Assembly (NCBI RefSeq): GCF_042453785.1
Contig: NC_091668.1
Coordinates: forward strand, 2,868,501 to 2,932,500
DNA from: Malus domestica
Taxonomy: Eukaryota; Streptophyta; Magnoliopsida; Rosales; Rosaceae
Direction of reading: 5' to 3'
Length of the DNA: 64,000 nt
Shown here: positions 24,175 to 36,179 of the stretch, in pieces
How the letters are laid out: each line of letters starts with the position of its first letter
Numbering within the stretch: position 1 is the stretch's first letter
Made by a program: the position numbers and the translations under genes
Notes under the pieces: model-generated
Databases searched by the model: none
Told to the model about the DNA's origin: nothing
What the model saw: the letters and a program-made list of their open reading frames with translations, nothing else

Positions 24175-25055
24175 GTGTTACAACCCCCTGGGAAAGGGCA
24201 TCAGATGTACGTAGAATAATACGCGCGAGACTGTAGTAAATAAAATGTATGATCCTTGTATACATGTACTATGTTTGGTTATTACCTAATCACCCTGTAC
24301 TTGCAGCAGTTGGTCTTGTTTCTCCCATGTGGCGATTTTTGTTTGTTCTCCCATGGCGTTTATCCATGTGTAGAATCTTGATTCTGAATACTTATTTTAT
24401 GTTGTACTCTGTTTGAACAATAAAAGTTTTAGCCGACTGCAAACGTCGGTTAGTGTTAAAGTATTTAATATATAGAATGGACGAGTGCTAGTGTTGTACC
24501 ATACACATGGTTGGTGATGAAAAAGATTAAACTTTGAATATTCTATAAAATATTATTTAACTTGGGACGAGGATCTTCTTTGTGAGGATCTTATGAATTA
24601 ATTTATCTTAACGGTTCATTGTACATCGTGTGACCATCTTTCATTAGATACTCTTTGTGTTAAATTTTAAATAAATTCAAAATAATTTTTGGCTGCAGGA
24701 TGATTGATAAACAGATATGATGCATTGATTCCTAAAGTCCTCACAAAGAGAATCCGGATGTTTATAGTCCTCCATGACTGGAGATGGCCTAAGATGCTAA
24801 ACACTTAACACTACCCAATTTTTCCAGTTAGTTAAATTTTCACAATTAGTGTATTAAATTGCTTAAGAAATGTTATCAGCACTCTAAAATAATTGACCAT
24901 ATTTTCTTGACTCTTTTGTTAAATTGCATGAAGATTTTTTTGGATAGTCAATAATATCTCCCAATTGCTTAACATAGAATTAAATAGAGTATCGCTAACT
25001 AGAGCATGATATGTTTCTGTGTCTTTGATGCCCTTTGCTCGAGAAAATTTAGTAT
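24175..25055. other. Serpin 2 3' flank, shared with serpins 3 and 4
   Basis: Near-identical to 36180-37110 and 42081-42950 (AATAAAATGTATGATCC, ATTACCTAATCACC, GCCGACTGCAAACGTCGG). The last is a short inverted repeat kept in all three copies. No coding sequence. Confidence 0.8.
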
Positions 25056-26024
25056 AGGGTTTTCATCACAAATGGTTTAGGGACATTGATCAAACACATC
25101 ATTTTGGTCCCTGACATTGAAAATCAATAGAAATGGTCCCTGACATTGATCAAACACATCACAAATAGTCCTTCCGTTAAAAACGTTTTGGGCAATTTTC
25201 AAAGCTTTGTAACTCAATCGTTTCTTAACCAAATTCGACCCATAATATATCAAAATGAAGATAGGAAAGTGTAGAACAAGATTATACCTATTTGGAAACC
25301 CAATGGTTGCCGGAGATGGCCGGAAAACAGCCTCAAATGTGACTGGTCCGCGAAAAAACTGGAAAACTCGCCTGAAATGGGGTAAACTTTAAACATTCAT
25401 AACTTCTTCAATAATCAACGAAATCGAGTGATTCAAAAATGAAAATCATACTTCTCGACGAGACTAAGAGAATGGTAGCTTTCTTGATGGCTAACTCATT
25501 GTAGTTTGGCCGGAAAATGACTCGAAATTGGCTAACTCGAAAATGGTTATCCAAGTTCGAGCCATTTTCCGGTCAAACCACGGTAAATTAGTAGTCAATA
25601 AAGATACCATTATCTTTCTCTCATTGAGAAGTATGATTTTCATTTTTGAATCACTCAATTTCGTTGAGTATTGAAGAAGTTATGAATGTTTAAAGTTTAC
25701 CCCATTTCAGGCGAGTTTTTCAGTTTTTTCGCGGACCAGTCACATTTGAGGCTGTTTTCTGGCCATCTCTGGCAACCATTGGGTTTCCAAATAGGTATAA
25801 TCTTGTTCTACACTTTCCTATCTTCATTTTGATATATCATGGGTCGAATTTGGTTAAGAAACGATTGAGTTACGAAGCTTTGAAAATTGCCCAAAACGTT
25901 TTTAACGGAAGGACCATTTGTGATGTGTTTGATCAATGTCAGGGACCATTTCTATTGATTTTCAATGTCAGGGACCAAAATGATGTGTTTGATCAATGTC
26001 AGGGATCATTTGTGATGAAAACCC
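25056..26024. mobile_element. Foldback element: near-complete 969-bp inverted repeat
   Basis: The left half (from AGGGTTTTCATCACAAATG) reads as the reverse complement of the right half (to CATTTGTGATGAAAACCC) almost throughout, with arms of roughly 450 bp and a short centre near 25520-25560. The flanking duplication TTTAGTAT is at 25048-25055 and 26025-26032. The paralogous site after serpin 4 (about 42945-42960, AAATTTAGTATATGAAC) is uninterrupted, giving a natural empty site. There is no credible protein. Confidence 0.9.
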
Positions 26025-26032
26025 TTTAGTAT

Positions 26033-27840
26033 ATGAACGACAAACTACGTGTTATTACGGCCACAGACGATAATCCAGACTATTTGTTTAATACTTAAGC
26101 TTACTTGTGGTCCCATTATGTAAAAAAAATTTGCATTAGTCTGCACACAAGAAATTTTTTATTGGTTTCAGTTGAGCTCAAATAATAATAATCTGTTCGT
26201 GTAAAAGTTAAAATTTATCTTATTATGTAATTGATTTAAAATACCGTAAATACTGATTTAAAATTATCTCATTGTCAGCTTGTGTGTCATTCTCGTAAAA
26301 TTTGGAATTATTCACATTGTTTAGTAACGTAGGATATTTCAAGAAGCATTTTTGCTCACTATCATTTAGTGTAATGTATATTCATCATTCTATTTATCAT
26401 CGTTAGATGAGTTTGAATTTTAAGATTCGTGTAGTGGATAGACACAAATTTCAAAATTCAATCTCATCTAACGATAATAAATATGATGATGAACATAAAT
26501 CAAATAAATGATGATGATAAAAAATACCTAGATATTTCAGTACATGAAAACGTCACGTTAATGAAAGGAACTGGAGCGCCTGCTGCTGACCTCGGTCAAA
26601 CAGACGGTGTGGGTTTCACGTGGCTGGCGCGAAATCTAAACCGTTAATTTAATGTTAGTTATCTCTCCCCTTGTCACGACTCCCATGTAATGCTGTAAAG
26701 TCACAAGCACCCATCGTTTGGTTCTAATATTACAACAGTACCGCCCATGGAAACACAATCTTAAGCAATCTCTAATACTCATAATGTTGTTGAAGTTTTG
26801 CACTAATAATAGTTGCTAAACAGTGATTAGACAGTCAGATAAGAGACAGGGTTTATGATGTGATTTGGACGTCCCATCCTTTGCCACTTAAAATGTCTTA
26901 CCTACCAAACATATCTTGAAAAATAATTTAGCTTGGTACGAAGAATCACAATTTTTGTTTATAATTGACGAAATCAATCAATGCATGTTTTTTATCAAAT
27001 CAATATTTATTGGGATATTCATCCTTAAAATCTTCATTTTGTTATAAAACAACAATATATTTATTATTTTTAAAATTTTGTAATACGTTTATTTAAGTAG
27101 TGACTTTGAACGTTTTAAAATTGAAAAATCAATATTTAAATGCAAAGTTGTCCGTTTTGAATAATCTCTAACAATATTTTCCTTCTCGTAAATGAGTAAG
27201 ATTGGTTTATTTTGTACACAATTAGATATTGAGAGTTGAAATTCTAAATACTAAGTTCTTCTTAACATATTTTCGTAACCATTTAAGATGTTTGTATATT
27301 CGAAGAATATGGAAAAATTGAATCAACCCATATTATTATTATGGCTGTCGACATCTTTTATCAGAGGATAGCCATCAAGTCACACCGCATATCCAGAAAG
27401 AGAAATCCATCCAAAAAATAGGAAAACGAAATGACATTCCTTATTTTCCTCCATGGACGTCCCTTCTCTCCCCACCACGAAGGTCCCAGCTGAAAAGAAA
27501 CGGATGGCACAATCGTGATTATCACAAACAGGAATGTCAAATTGTAGCAAGAGCATGGTCAGCGCCGTTACAAATAAGTGGAAGTTCCTCGGAAGAGTAA
27601 GAGAACGCGACAATCATAACGTAATCTATCTCTTCACTTTCTCAATCCTTTTCTATCTTTTTTTTCTTTCTGGGTTCCTTGTACTTCTCATAAATATTAA
27701 GAGTTTAATTCAAAAGAAAGGAGCTTTCTCTTTCATTGCTTACATTTTTTTTTTCAGATTATTTACTTTCCCTTCCTTGCAGTTGCTTGGAAGAAACCAA
27801 GCTCAGAAGACCTTTGTTTTTTTTGAGAATTCAGTTCAAT
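26033..27840. other. Region upstream of NAT copy A (duplicated)
   Basis: Parallels 42955-44580 upstream of NAT copy B (for example AAACAGACGGTGTGGGTTTC, TTAATTTAATG, ATTATTATTATGGCTGTCGAC). It holds the presumed promoter and 5' leader. No independent gene is supported. Confidence 0.6.
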
Positions 27841-27842
27841 CC

Positions 27843-27844
<2 letters not shown>

Positions 27845-27888
<44 letters not shown>
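27845..27888. repeat. (TA)n microsatellite in NAT-A leader
   Basis: About 20 TA units. Copy B has only four or five at the same place (about 44586). Confidence 0.95.
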
Positions 27889-27890
<2 letters not shown>

Positions 27891-28006
27891 TGTTGATGAT
27901 TTACCAGAAGTGATAGTGCTTCAACCGAGAAGAAGAAGCTTTTAGTCTTCAGAAATTCAGAGAAAAGATAAGGAAGTGGAAGAGTGAAGGAAAAGCAAAT
28001 CAAAAG

Positions 28007-28940
28007 ATGGGAGAAACTGCTCCTCATCCTCCACCACAGGTGGTTGCTCGGCCGTCTCAGATGCCTCTTGGGGCAGCGAAGGGTCCCATTTGGACTCCAA
28101 CTGAGCAGCTCCACAACCTTCAGTATTGCATCCACTCCAACCCCTCTTAGCGTTAGTCTCTCTCTGTTTCTGTTAATTTCTTCGTTCTGGGTTTTATATT
28201 TTTTTGAGTAAAAAGCTGATTAAAGTTGTGCTATTTTAATGGGTTGGTTTAAAAGTTGAAGCTTTTGGCACTACTTCTTATTTAGTTTACTAGTTTGCTT
28301 TTTATTCCTAATTTTGCAAATTACTTTTACTTTTCTTTGTTTCGGATTCTCTAATTTATTGTGTTCGAATCTTTTTAAGTACTGTAATTAGTTCTAATAA
28401 AATAATAAGCATATGTTCCATTACCAGTTTCAACTTATCCTGCTTACAAGACATCGATATCACTCGAAAATGTTTAGGAAGTGTAAACGTAAATTTCCCA
28501 TGTTTATCAAATGCAACAAACTGCTTCTAATGGATCGAATTTTACAGCGGAAACATTCGTACTCGCTTTTCAGCACTATATTGTGATGCTCGGATCCATA
28601 GTTATAATTGCCACTAGTTTCGTGCCTCGGATGGGTGGGGATCATGTAAGTTATGTCCTCTATATCGTAAAGTTTATAATATGCCGGTTAAGATTAGCGA
28701 TCACACACGTAGCTTTGAATCCGTGATGTTAATGTTTGGGTTTTGTTCTCCCTTTGTGATCAGGGTGACAAGGCACGCGTGATTCAGACGATGCTGTTTA
28801 TGGCAGCAATAAACACTTTGATCCAAACATTCATCGGGACAAGGCTTCCAACAGTGATGACTTCGTCATTCGCTTTTACCCTTCCGGTGATGTCAATCAT
28901 CAATGATTATTCTGATCGGAATTTTAGAAGTGAACATGAG
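28007..28940 (+). pseudogene. NAT transporter copy A, truncated (exons 1-3 only)
   Basis: Exons 28007-28151, 28548-28645 and 28764-28940 match exons 1-3 of the intact copy B almost base for base. Exon 1 carries TAG at 28148-28150 where copy B has the Trp of HSNPSW, so translation stops after 47 residues. After intron 3, homology ends near 29308, where a truncated Copia element begins; exons 4-14 are missing. It lacks the NAT signature and most membrane helices and is non-functional. Confidence 0.92.
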
Positions 28941-29308
28941 GTATGTAAAGTTTGAAACATGTTATTCATAGAGGATTTAACATCACATTAATTTACTTCT
29001 TAAATTGCTTTAAGAAATTTCAGTTATAGACTTTGAGATGAAAAATACGTGGTGCAAAAAACGTGTAAACCTTACATACCTGTAGAAGACGTCATGATGA
29101 ATTTCTGGTTTTGAGGACGGAATAGATTGAAGCACGTCTATGCACTGTTGCGTCATATGCAACAAACTGATGGGGAGTTCCAGGGTTGTGGCATTAGCAA
29201 TGTGACAGGGACCTCAAACTTACATAGGCCTCACGTCCCTAGAACCCTACCCACTAATGGAGACTAGAAACTCTTATGATCCTCTAACCAGAATAATAAA
29301 GCCAATGG

Positions 29309-31379
29309 AAATGTTAGCACACAATTGTTGTACATATAACAGACTTCGAGCAATTTTTGGAACACGTAAAACATTGTTAAGAATAAGATCATGAGTATTG
29401 GTTTTAATGGTTGTTGCATCAATATTCTTAATGGATAAACCTGTTCCATTTCCAACTGTGATTTTATCAAAACCTTGGAATGGTGTAACTTGATTCAATG
29501 TGGTGGCATCAGCAGTGATATGATGAGATGCACCAGTATCAACAATCCATGCATCATGAGGAATATACTGTTCTATCTGCTGTGTTGCCATAGCTGTTAA
29601 GTTTGCAGGTGGTTGTTGGCCTTGAAAAACATAATTCCCTTTGTGATAACATTCAAGAGCTGAGTGACCTTTTTTTCCCACAAATCTGACACTCCATTTG
29701 AAATCTAGTATTTGGTGTAGTAGCATTTCTGTGAAAACAATTGACTGCAGTATGCCCTCTCTTGTTGCAGATTTGGCACTCAATCACTGTTGTTGACCTG
29801 CTCTCTGTGTTTCCATTCCACACATTTGAACCATTTGACCTTGAATTGCCATACGAAAAATCAGAAGAGTTTCCTATGTTGTAACCCTTGCTTTTGAATC
29901 CACCATTTGTCTTGTAATTATTGTTACCCTTGTAGTTTGAACCACCAAAAGGTTTCTGCATGAAATGAGGTATTGGACCAGAATTTGATGCATTAGCCAT
30001 AAACCCAAAACCATAGGGAACTAGAGGATAAACTGGACCAGGAAATTGCGGAGACATAGGAGGTTGAGGCATATGAGGTTGCTGTGGATATTGTTGTGGC
30101 AAGACAAATGGCTGTGGTTATTGTGGCTGTGGATATTGTTGTGGATATTGCTGTGGTAAAAAAATGGCTCAGCAGAATATGGATATGGATTAGGAGTTAT
30201 AACACCACCAGTGGTTGCAGGTAAATGACTATGCCCTGCAGGATTAGACCCTGAAGCAAATGAATTTCCCTGAGTTGACTAAGAACCCTAAACATATAAG
30301 GCAGATAGACTTTGAGACCCAACACTTGTGTCTCATTCAATCTCTTTTTCAGCTCTAAATTTTTTCAAGGAAATGGATGATTCTTTGCCTAATATCACAG
30401 TTCGAATAGTTGCATACTCCTTCGGCAAACCAGCTAAACCAGCAATTATAACATCATTATCAAAAATGAACTCTCCAGTAGCAGTTAACTGTTCTCTTAT
30501 ACTCTTCAATCTTAACAGATATTTATCCATCAGATCTCCTCATTTTTGAATGGTGTACAACTCAATTTTTAAATGATTTACCCTAGTTTTAGACACTGAA
30601 GCAAATCTATCCACAAGATTCGACCAAGCCTCACAAGCAGTTAAACATCCAAGAACATATTTAATAGCCTCATCAAACAAAGTAGCTAGTAAAAGACTTA
30701 GTAATGGATATGTGGATTCCCATTCAACATATTCAGCAGTAAGTTCAGAAGTAACTCCTCTCTTAGTATCTATTACAAATTTTTGTGGACAACCAATAGT
30801 GCCATCAAAATGCCCAAACAATTTATGACCTTTCAACACATATTTGAACTGAAAAGCCCATTTCACAAAATTATCATCCTTCAACTTTATTGTGATCATT
30901 CCCAGTTTCAACTTTAACACTTGAAGTAGTCATGATTTCTTGATCGAACACATAGAATTTGCAAATAACAAACAAACACCCAAAAATTTCTGATATACGT
31001 ATTGAAAGGAAAGACTGAAACTTTCTCACAACCCAAGCAAGACTGAAACTCGCTTAATACGCAGGAAAAACTGAAACTTTCTTGATGAATCTTGCACACA
31101 AATACAACACACACTTCCAATTCGGAAAAGAAAACACACAATCTTCTAATCAGGACTGAAACCCAATTACTCAACAGAAATTCACACTATCACTTGAATT
31201 GCAGCCACAAATCGCCAGAATACCAATCGCCAGAAAGAACAACAAGGATCTGCAATCGCCAGAACCTTTGAACAAACCCGTTGAAAAGACCTTTCAGAAT
31301 CCTTGAACTGGATAGCAGCGAAAGAACTAGGATCGAAAACGGTAGTGAACCATGGTCGGCGATGATACCATATTAACAG
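29309..31379 (-). mobile_element. Truncated Ty1/Copia element: gag, zinc knuckles, start of protease
   Basis: The minus strand reads, from 30920 downward, a Copia gag (UBN2-like) start VKLKDDNFVKWAFQFKYVLK, then LLRLKSIREQLTATGE, Q/G/P-rich linkers, a CCHC knuckle CQICNKRGHTAVNC with a second one (CYHKGN region) and protease motif WIVDTGASHHI. Several frame breaks occur. Homology stops within the protease near 29309, so integrase, reverse transcriptase and RNase H are absent. A tRNA-Met-type primer site (complement of TGGTATCATCGCC) lies at 31360-31370. The element's LTR portion continues after the inserted element, at 34410 to about 34700. Confidence 0.85.
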
Positions 31380-32084
31380 TGTTAAATTGTGGCCCAGTGG
31401 CCATCACCTTTCGGCTAATAAACAAACAAAAGAAAAGAAAAAGAAAGACAAAATGATAAGGAAACATCATGATGAGGAGGCATCATGATTATGCTTTCTT
31501 CTTTTGTAGTTTTTTAATAACCATAATTATTGTTTTTGTTTCGGGTAGAAGAGAAGAAAGGGAGAGCTCATTTTTTAGAAGAAAGCAGATTAAAGAGAGA
31601 AGAGGATAGAGAGAAGGTAGAGCCTTTTGGTTATAAAAGGCATTCGATTATGCCTTTGGATGTGGGGGGGGGGGGAGCGGCAGATGAGAGAGCACAGGGA
31701 GAGCATTCGGCTCTCCCATTTGAATATGAGCTGCTCCTTCCCACCATTTGTAATAATCCCATTTTGTTAGTAATCACTCAATCAAAGATGTTGGTGCTAC
31801 TTGTGTAGCTTTTGGGAGAGAAGGATTTTGATATGTGTTTCTTCTTCTCCATTTGTTTCTTAGTTTGAGTGAGAGCTATTGGGTGTATGTGGGATTTGGG
31901 TTTGAGTGTTGAACTCTATTTGTAATCTCCTTTTGATATTAGTGGAATTTCCTCGCCGTCTCGGAACTGGATGTAGGCTTACGCCAAACCAGTATAAAAA
32001 TCCTTGTGTCTTTTGGATTATTTGTCTTGTCATATTTTGCCGTTATTAGCTTTGATTTCATATTTGAAGCTTCCGCACAACAAG

Positions 32085-32096
32085 TGGTATCAAAGC
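32085..32096 (+). promoter_or_regulatory. Primer-binding site (initiator tRNA-Met type)
   Basis: TGGTATCAAAGC, close to the plant Met-tRNA complement TGGTATCAGAGC, two bases after the 5' LTR. Confidence 0.75.
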
Positions 32097-33630
32097 TCCA
32101 GGTTTCGACTTGGAGGCTTTGTACTAGTATGTCTATGAAATCTTCGAATGACGGTGAAATATGTTTTTTGGAAAAATTCGACTGGAGGAATGACTTTGGC
32201 ATTTGGTCAATTGGAGATGCAGAGTTTGGCTGCAAAATGCGTGGCGTTGAAGAAGGATAGTAAGGGACTATGCTGCAGTCACTGAGCTTGCAGATTGGAG
32301 AATGGTTTCGGAAACAGCGTGTCTGCTGCAATGTTGCCGTCGATGTTGTTGAAGTGTTGGTGTTCGACAGCTGCAGGTGTAGTGTACTGCTTTTGGTGGG
32401 TTCTCCGTTGGTCATCGCTGCACCGGAGGTGTTTGTGGGCTGTTGTCGACGAGTTGAGTGGGAAGGAGAAAAGGTAGAAGCAGTTGAAAATTGAAAAGAA
32501 AATGTTGGTTCTTTTTCTTTCGGCATTTGTTTTGGCAGAAGGACATCATGATGACAAATGATGTTGTTGGCTGGAAGAAAAGGGAAAAAGGCTAAGGCTA
32601 AGTTTTCTTTTCTTTGGCATTTTTTCAACGGCAGAAAATTTTTGGTTGTTTTTCACTCCCATTAGTTGCCTTTGGAGCAAGTTGATGGAAACATTGGAGG
32701 AGTTTGTGAGGGCCAATTTGTTGAGTTCTACAAGTTTGGATAGTGAGGCACCACACTATTTTGGATACACCACATGCACTGCAGAACATTTGTGTGGAAC
32801 CCTCTTGTAGAAGGCAAGTTATATGCTTTCTAACTTTGTTTGGTCTATGGACATTTAGTTGGATTTGTTTGCCACTGCTATTTGGTTTGTTGGTCTCCAT
32901 CATCTGCAATTAGTTTTCTTGAAGACTCCAGTTGAGGTATGGTTTTGGATCTCCTGCTGATTATTTGAATTTGAAATTTTTGGTTGTCCTGTTGGTGCTC
33001 ATGTGATGATGGTAAACTTGAGTGGAGGGCATAGTTTTTTTGTATGTGGTATGTTAGACCTTGTTGCCAAATTTGTAATCAGTTTTGACTTGGAGAATAT
33101 GCCGTGCTATTTGAATGAGTCTATTGATGCAGTTTAAGACCATGGTGTTTGTAAGCAGGTGGAGTTCGTTGTGTGTCCAACTTTGGTATGGTGTGCTTGA
33201 TCTTTTGTTGGTGATATTGAAGAATTTCAGTTCTTCGTTTGAATCACTTTTGTTTTGATCAAGGCACTTATGGTTTGCAAATTTGGAGAATACAGTAGAT
33301 AAATGGTCTACTTTTGTTGGCTTTGGTACAATTTGAGTCGAGGTGGAGATCATTATGAGTACCGGAAAGTTTGGGGAATTTGATTTAGTTCCCGTTGTCT
33401 TTAGTTTGTACTTTGGGTGATTATGGTGATTGTTGATTCGATTCTCTGTGATGGTTTCGGAACTTGGTCAAGGTGGAGATTGTTGAATTGTGGCCAAGTG
33501 GCCATCATCGGCTAATAAACAAACAAAAGAAAAGAAAAAGAAAGACAAAATGATGAGGAAACATCATGATGAGGAGGCATCATGATTATGCTTTCTTCTT
33601 TTGTGGTTTTTTAATAACCATAATTATTGT

Positions 33631-33888
33631 TTGTTTATTAGCCGAAAGGTGATGATCACTTGGCCACAATTCAACAATCTCCACCTTGGCCAAGTTCCGA
33701 AACCATCACAGAGAATCGAATCAACAATCACCATAATCACCCAAAGTACAAACTAAAGACAACGGGAACTAAATCAAATTCCCCAAACTTTCCGGTACTC
33801 ATAATGATCTCCACCTTGACTCAAATTGTACCAAAGCCAACAAAAGTAGACCATTTCTCTACCGTCTTCTCCAAATTTAAATCCTATG
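33631..33888 (-). repeat. Inverted copy of the interior/3' LTR junction inside the 3' LTR
   Basis: Reverse complement of about 33279-33512: it contains CAACAATCTCCACCTTGGCC, the complement of the purine tract plus LTR start. It is absent from the 5' LTR at the matching point (about 31530). Confidence 0.85.
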
Positions 33889-34409
33889 AAGAAAGGGAGA
33901 GCTCATTTTTTAGAAGAAAGCAGATTAAAGAGAGAAGAGGAGAGAGAAGGTAGAATCTTTTGGTTATAAAAGGCATTCGATTATGCCTTTGGATGTGGGG
34001 AGAGCGGCAGATGAGAGAGCACAGGGAGAGCATTCGGCTCTCCCATTTGAATATGAGTTGCTCCTTCCCACCATTTGTAATAATCCCATTTTGTTAGTAA
34101 TCACTCAATCAAAGATGTTGGTGCTACTTGTGTAGCTTTTGGGAGAGAAGGATTTTGATATGTGTTTCTTCTTCTCCATTTGTTTCTTAGTTTGAGTGAG
34201 AGCTATTGGGTGTATGTGGGATTTGGGTTTGAGTGTTGAACTCTATTTGTAATCTTCTTTTGATATTAGTGGAATTTCCTCGCCGTCTCGGAACTGGATG
34301 TAGGCTTATGCCGAACCAGTATAAAAATCCTTGTGTCTTTTGGATTATTTGTCTTGTCATATTTTGCCGTTATTAGCTTTGGTTTCATATTTGAAGCTTC
34401 AGCAATACA

Positions 34410-34700
34410 AACAGTACAAGATCAATGAATTCCTATGAATGAATAAACTAAAGAAATGGAAGAAAGAGAATAACGAGAGAGAAAAGCTTTTCATTTATAT
34501 TGCTCTAACAGAAAATGATTACATGATAAAAATCTAAGTCTCCAAAACAATAATTATATAGAGACTAGAATGAGCAGAATCGCAATATTGCCTTTCTAAC
34601 TAATTCTTATCTTCTAACAACCTCAACACTCACAAGCATGACACTTGTCATTTCTTACAACCACTCCTAACAAATCCTAACTGTTTATCTGGTTAATATA
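34410..34700 (-). mobile_element. LTR portion of the truncated Copia element
   Basis: The sequence between the inserted element and the serpin 3 promoter homology (which starts about 34698) continues the minus-strand Copia element past its primer site. Clean TG...CA ends were not found, so the boundaries are approximate. Confidence 0.5.
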
Positions 34701-34810
34701 ACGGATGGCCGACGACCGACACCGAGATTTTCCCAAACCTTGGTCCTTACTCTCGTATAAATTCGAAACGAACAGTAAACAATTTTCTCGCAATCGGAAG
34801 CACGGCAAAC

Positions 34811-36179
34811 ATGGATCTGAGAGAAAGCATCATCAACCAAAACGACGTCGCAAGGAGGCTGACGAAGCAGCTGGTTCAGACCGAAGGCAAGCAGTCGAAC
34901 CTCGTGTACTCGCCGCTGTCCATCCACGTGGTGCTGAGCCTGATCGCAGCCGGGTCAAAGGGTCCCACCCAGGAGCAGCTGCTCTCATTCCTCAAGTCAG
35001 AGTCCACCGACCACCTCAACTCCTTCGCCTCCCAGCTCCTGCCCTTTATCTTCTCCGATGGGTCCCCCGTGGGCGGCCCCAAGCTGGCGTTTGCGAATGG
35101 CGTTTGGGTGCAGAAGCCTCTCCCTCTGAAGCCTTCCTTCAAGCAGGTGGTGGAAGCTTCTTACAGGGCCGCTCTCGTCCTAGTTGATTTTCAGACCAAT
35201 GTAAGCTCCCAAACCCTCTGTCATGTCGTTTCGATTGTTTTTGTCGATGCTGCTCATGATCAAAGTCTTTGGTTGTAATTTCAGACCAATGTTTCAATGT
35301 CGATGCTGCTGATGCTCTTTTGTTCGTTACTGTTTTTGGTTGTAATTGATCGAGATATGCAGGTTGATATCATTGTTTTCTAACTTGTCGTAACTGTTGT
35401 TGGTGCTCAAGGCTGCTCAAGTGGAGTCGGAAGTGAATTCATGGGCTGAAAAGGAGACGAGCGGCCTTATCAAGGATCTACTTCCTCCCGGGTCACTTGA
35501 CAGCTTCACCAGGCTCATCTTTACCAATGCATTATACTTCAAGGGAGCTTGGAATGAGAAATTTGATGCAACAGCTACAAAAGAGCATGACTTCCACCTT
35601 CTCGACGGGAGCACAGTTAAGGCGCCCTTCATGACCAACAAGAACCAGCAGTATGTAAGTGCCTTTGACGGTTTCTCAGTCTTAGGGCTTCCTTACAAAC
35701 AAGGTGAAGACAAGCGGCGCTTCTCCATGCACATCTTTCTTCCACAGGAGAAAGATGGGCTGCCAGCTTTGGTTGAGAAACTTGGCTCTGAGTCCGGGTT
35801 TTTAGATCGCTATCTTCCCAAACAACCAGTTGCAGTGGGCGACTTCAGAATCCCAAAGTTTAAGATCTCATTTGGGTTTGAAGCTTCCAATGTCCTAAAG
35901 AGTCTGGGACTGGTGCTGCCTTTCGTGGGTGGAGGTCTGACAGAGATGGTGGACTCGCCCGAGGGTAAGAAGCTATATGTTTCCAACATATTCCACAAGT
36001 CGTTCATCGAAGTGAATGAAGAAGGCACAGAAGCTGCAGCTGCTTCTGCCGGCGTTATAAGTGATAGGAGGATGCCCATGACATTTGTGGCTGATCGTCC
36101 GTTCCTCTTCACGATCAGGGAAGAAACGACCGGAACAGTTCTGTTCATCGGTAACCTGCTCAACCCTCTTGCCGGCTGA
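34811..36179 (+). CDS. Serpin 3 (two exons, intact)
   Basis: Exons 34811-35200 and 35412-36179 give 385 residues. The intron is only 211 bp, shortened relative to serpins 1 and 2, and contains a short repeat of exon-end sequence (TTTCAGACCAATGT at 35279). All serpin landmarks are present: [29 protein letters not shown], hinge [13 protein letters not shown] and [10 protein letters not shown]. The loop [11 protein letters not shown] gives P2-P1' of D-R-R (P1 about Arg349), one residue different from serpin 2. A one-residue deletion lies in the FVGGG stretch (serpin 2 has FEGEGG). The upstream homology with serpin 4 breaks at 34698 beside the Copia LTR, so its distal promoter was replaced by retroelement sequence. 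Predicted cytosolic inhibitory serpin. Confidence 0.92.

Larger units (their letters stand above)
31380..34409 (+). mobile_element. Non-autonomous LTR retrotransposon (TRIM/LARD-like), TSD AACAG
   Basis: The 5' LTR is 31380-32082 and the 3' LTR 33481-34409, both starting TGTTRAATTGTGGCC. Flanking duplication AACAG is at 31375-31379 and 34410-34414. A primer-binding site TGGTATCAAAGC starts 2 bp after the 5' LTR (32085-32096), and the purine tract AAGGTGGAGAT directly precedes the 3' LTR. The 1.4-kb interior has no gag or pol ORF. The 3' LTR is longer because of an inverted segment at about 33631-33888. It is inserted within the leader/LTR of the Copia remnant. Confidence 0.9.

Noticed and set aside
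25829..26029. 66-residue ORF in the foldback element
   Set aside because: It lies in one arm of the inverted repeat and has no recognisable domain.
31360..31370. Possible tRNA-Met gene
   Set aside because: Only the primer-binding-site complement of the Copia element is present; no tRNA arms surround it.
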